A stretch of DNA of 64,000 nucleotides, taken from assembly GCA_026874595.1 (NCBI GenBank), contig CM049306.1, positions 16,887,019-16,951,018 of the forward strand, in the 5' to 3' direction. Both the position numbers and the translations under genes were made by a program. This DNA comes from Sipunculus nudus. Its lineage: Eukaryota; Annelida; Sipuncula; Golfingiida; Sipunculidae. Positions 62,777-64,000 of the stretch are shown here, piece after piece (the first letter of the stretch is position 1; every line of letters starts with the position of its first letter). Under the pieces are notes generated by a model. It was not told where the DNA came from, ran no database searches, and was given only the letters and a program-made list of their open reading frames with translations.

Positions 62777-63799
62777 ACATTATCTAGCAAACATACCCTT
62801 ACCTACGACTCCTTACTTGTTTTCTTGCTCAAATAAGAAAATGAAACATATAATCCAGGTTCAAAGTTAAGAAGCGATGCTCGCAGTTTTCTAACCAAAC
62901 ATGATATGTTGCTTTAGGGTCAAGGACACAGGGAGAAGCCAGTTTTCAAATTCCTTTCTCTGACTGGCTGTTTGGTTTCAGTCTCATTCATCTTGGGAAT
63001 CCAACTTAATTCCAAGCATAACATTTACTGCCTGGTCCCTAAAATAGTGCCATCTAGTGAATAAAACAGAAAGTGCAAGCAAAACAATGGTTCCAAGCGG
63101 GGGTGGTTGCCACCTGCAAATTTTCTCGTTTTCACTTATTAGAAATGGTTCACACACCAAGTAAAGACCAACGTTTGTTTATTTTAAGCTTATTATCTAA
63201 TTTATCTAAATATCTGTGTCCTCGCTCGCACACCAATATTTTCAAGAGTGCTCGTAAGTCTCGCTGGGAGGCTTACTAAGTAGGCTACCCTTGGTGGCTA
63301 GCCGAAATATAGAATTTGTCCTACGCTTCCAGTCTAATGTCTACCTGTGCACTTCTGACATTCATCATAGATAGGTAGATCAGAAAAAATTGACATTTAA
63401 ATATTTTCTAACAAATTTGGTATCATTGGATAGGAAATGTGATGAATAACATGTTTGTTTTTAATATGATTTGAAAACATTATTAAATTCAGAGATATTT
63501 CAGAAAAACAACTCTTGAATTTGAGTGAACTTTGCCCGATTGAATGGGACTCAATATTATTAGGCCCTGCCATATATTGAGTCGATAGCCATACAGTGAG
63601 AGTTTCTACAATATAAGCTTGGACTACACGCCACCAAATGCCCTTGTAACCAGTATCAACAGGTGTTTATTACCCTCGCGTGCAGTCATTCTTCAGCGCC
63701 GGGCCTGTTGAAACAAAATGTATCAACATTTTAGCTGTCAATCACTCGAGTCAGCGGGCTATCAGTGAGGTTATCAAGTGCACCTGTTCGACTGTTCTT
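62777..63799. other. Intergenic or gene-upstream sequence
   Basis: Moderate CpG near 63660-63780, just before the putative start codon at 63825. No repeat with definable ends. Confidence 0.35.
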
Positions 63800-63824
63800 C
63801 TCTGTCCCTACTAAACTCGCTGAC

Positions 63825-64000
63825 ATGCCTCTGGTTAAATGGTCAGTAAATGTTTAAAAATGATGATCAAAATTTGATTTTAGTTGCTATCGAAACCATG
63901 AAACACATACTTTTTGGTGTTAAAATGGTATAATCCTGTGTCTTGTTGTTTGGCAGTAAACAGGCAGTCAAAGAAGATGCAATGGATCCGTTGCATCTTC
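63825..64000 (+). CDS. Putative gene start, truncated by the window end
   Basis: ATG CCT CTG ... TCA (63825-63845, peptide MPLVKWS) is followed by GTAAATG, a fair donor. After about 110 bp, TTGTTTGGCAGTAAACAG offers two acceptors. Using the second gives a continuing frame, AVKEDAMDPLHL, open to the window end. The same region exists at 47112-47335 in decayed form, and the start-codon context and the second-exon segment are the best-conserved parts, which favours a coding role. The protein family is not recognised and the acceptor choice is ambiguous. Confidence 0.35.

Overview
The window is animal nuclear DNA. Protein-coding sequence is sparse and split by introns with GT/AG borders, the DNA is AT-rich, and microsatellites and mobile elements are abundant. 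The repeat types point to a lophotrochozoan, most likely a marine mollusc: short repeats carrying phrases such as TGACCCCAAAATCAA and GACCCATGGGTCA, a tRNA-headed SINE, and GGCGCC-centred tandem arrays. This taxonomic call is an inference from repeat style; no species is claimed.

Positions 1-29142 hold the 5' part of an ADAMTS-family secreted metalloprotease gene on the minus strand. Three exons were assembled by eye: signal peptide (28971-29142), propeptide (23816-24171) and end of propeptide (4274-4427). Their splice phases agree (1, 0, 1). The catalytic and thrombospondin domains must lie left of position 1. Intron 1 is about 4.8 kb and intron 2 about 19.4 kb. Intron 2 holds a SINE with a perfect 14-bp target duplication, a TA-flanked 1.18-kb transposon inserted in an older repeat, a small mariner-like MITE and two short tandem arrays.

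Positions about 30000-56200 are an intergenic mobile-element zone. It has a 491-bp hAT-like MITE, a larger GGACCGG-ended hAT-like element with another repeat nested in it, a decayed CR1/Rex1-like retrotransposon, three copies of a GGCGCC-palindrome array family, several long (TA)n tracts and old mollusc-type repeats. A putative small first exon near 47.1 kb has a relative at the right end of the window.

Positions 57738-58781 carry the only complete gene, an intronless minus-strand ORF for BRF2 (the TFIIIB-50 subunit for RNA polymerase III type 3 promoters). To its right are a candidate mobile insertion, a GAATGTAT-type array, a 1.1-kb foldback transposon with 9-bp target duplications, a possible Cys-rich exon, and the truncated start of a putative gene at the window end. 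The two recognised genes are functionally unrelated; nothing suggests they act together. The most distinctive signals are the foldback element, the TA element with an empty site elsewhere in the window, and the alternating 149/128-bp register of the GGCGCC arrays.
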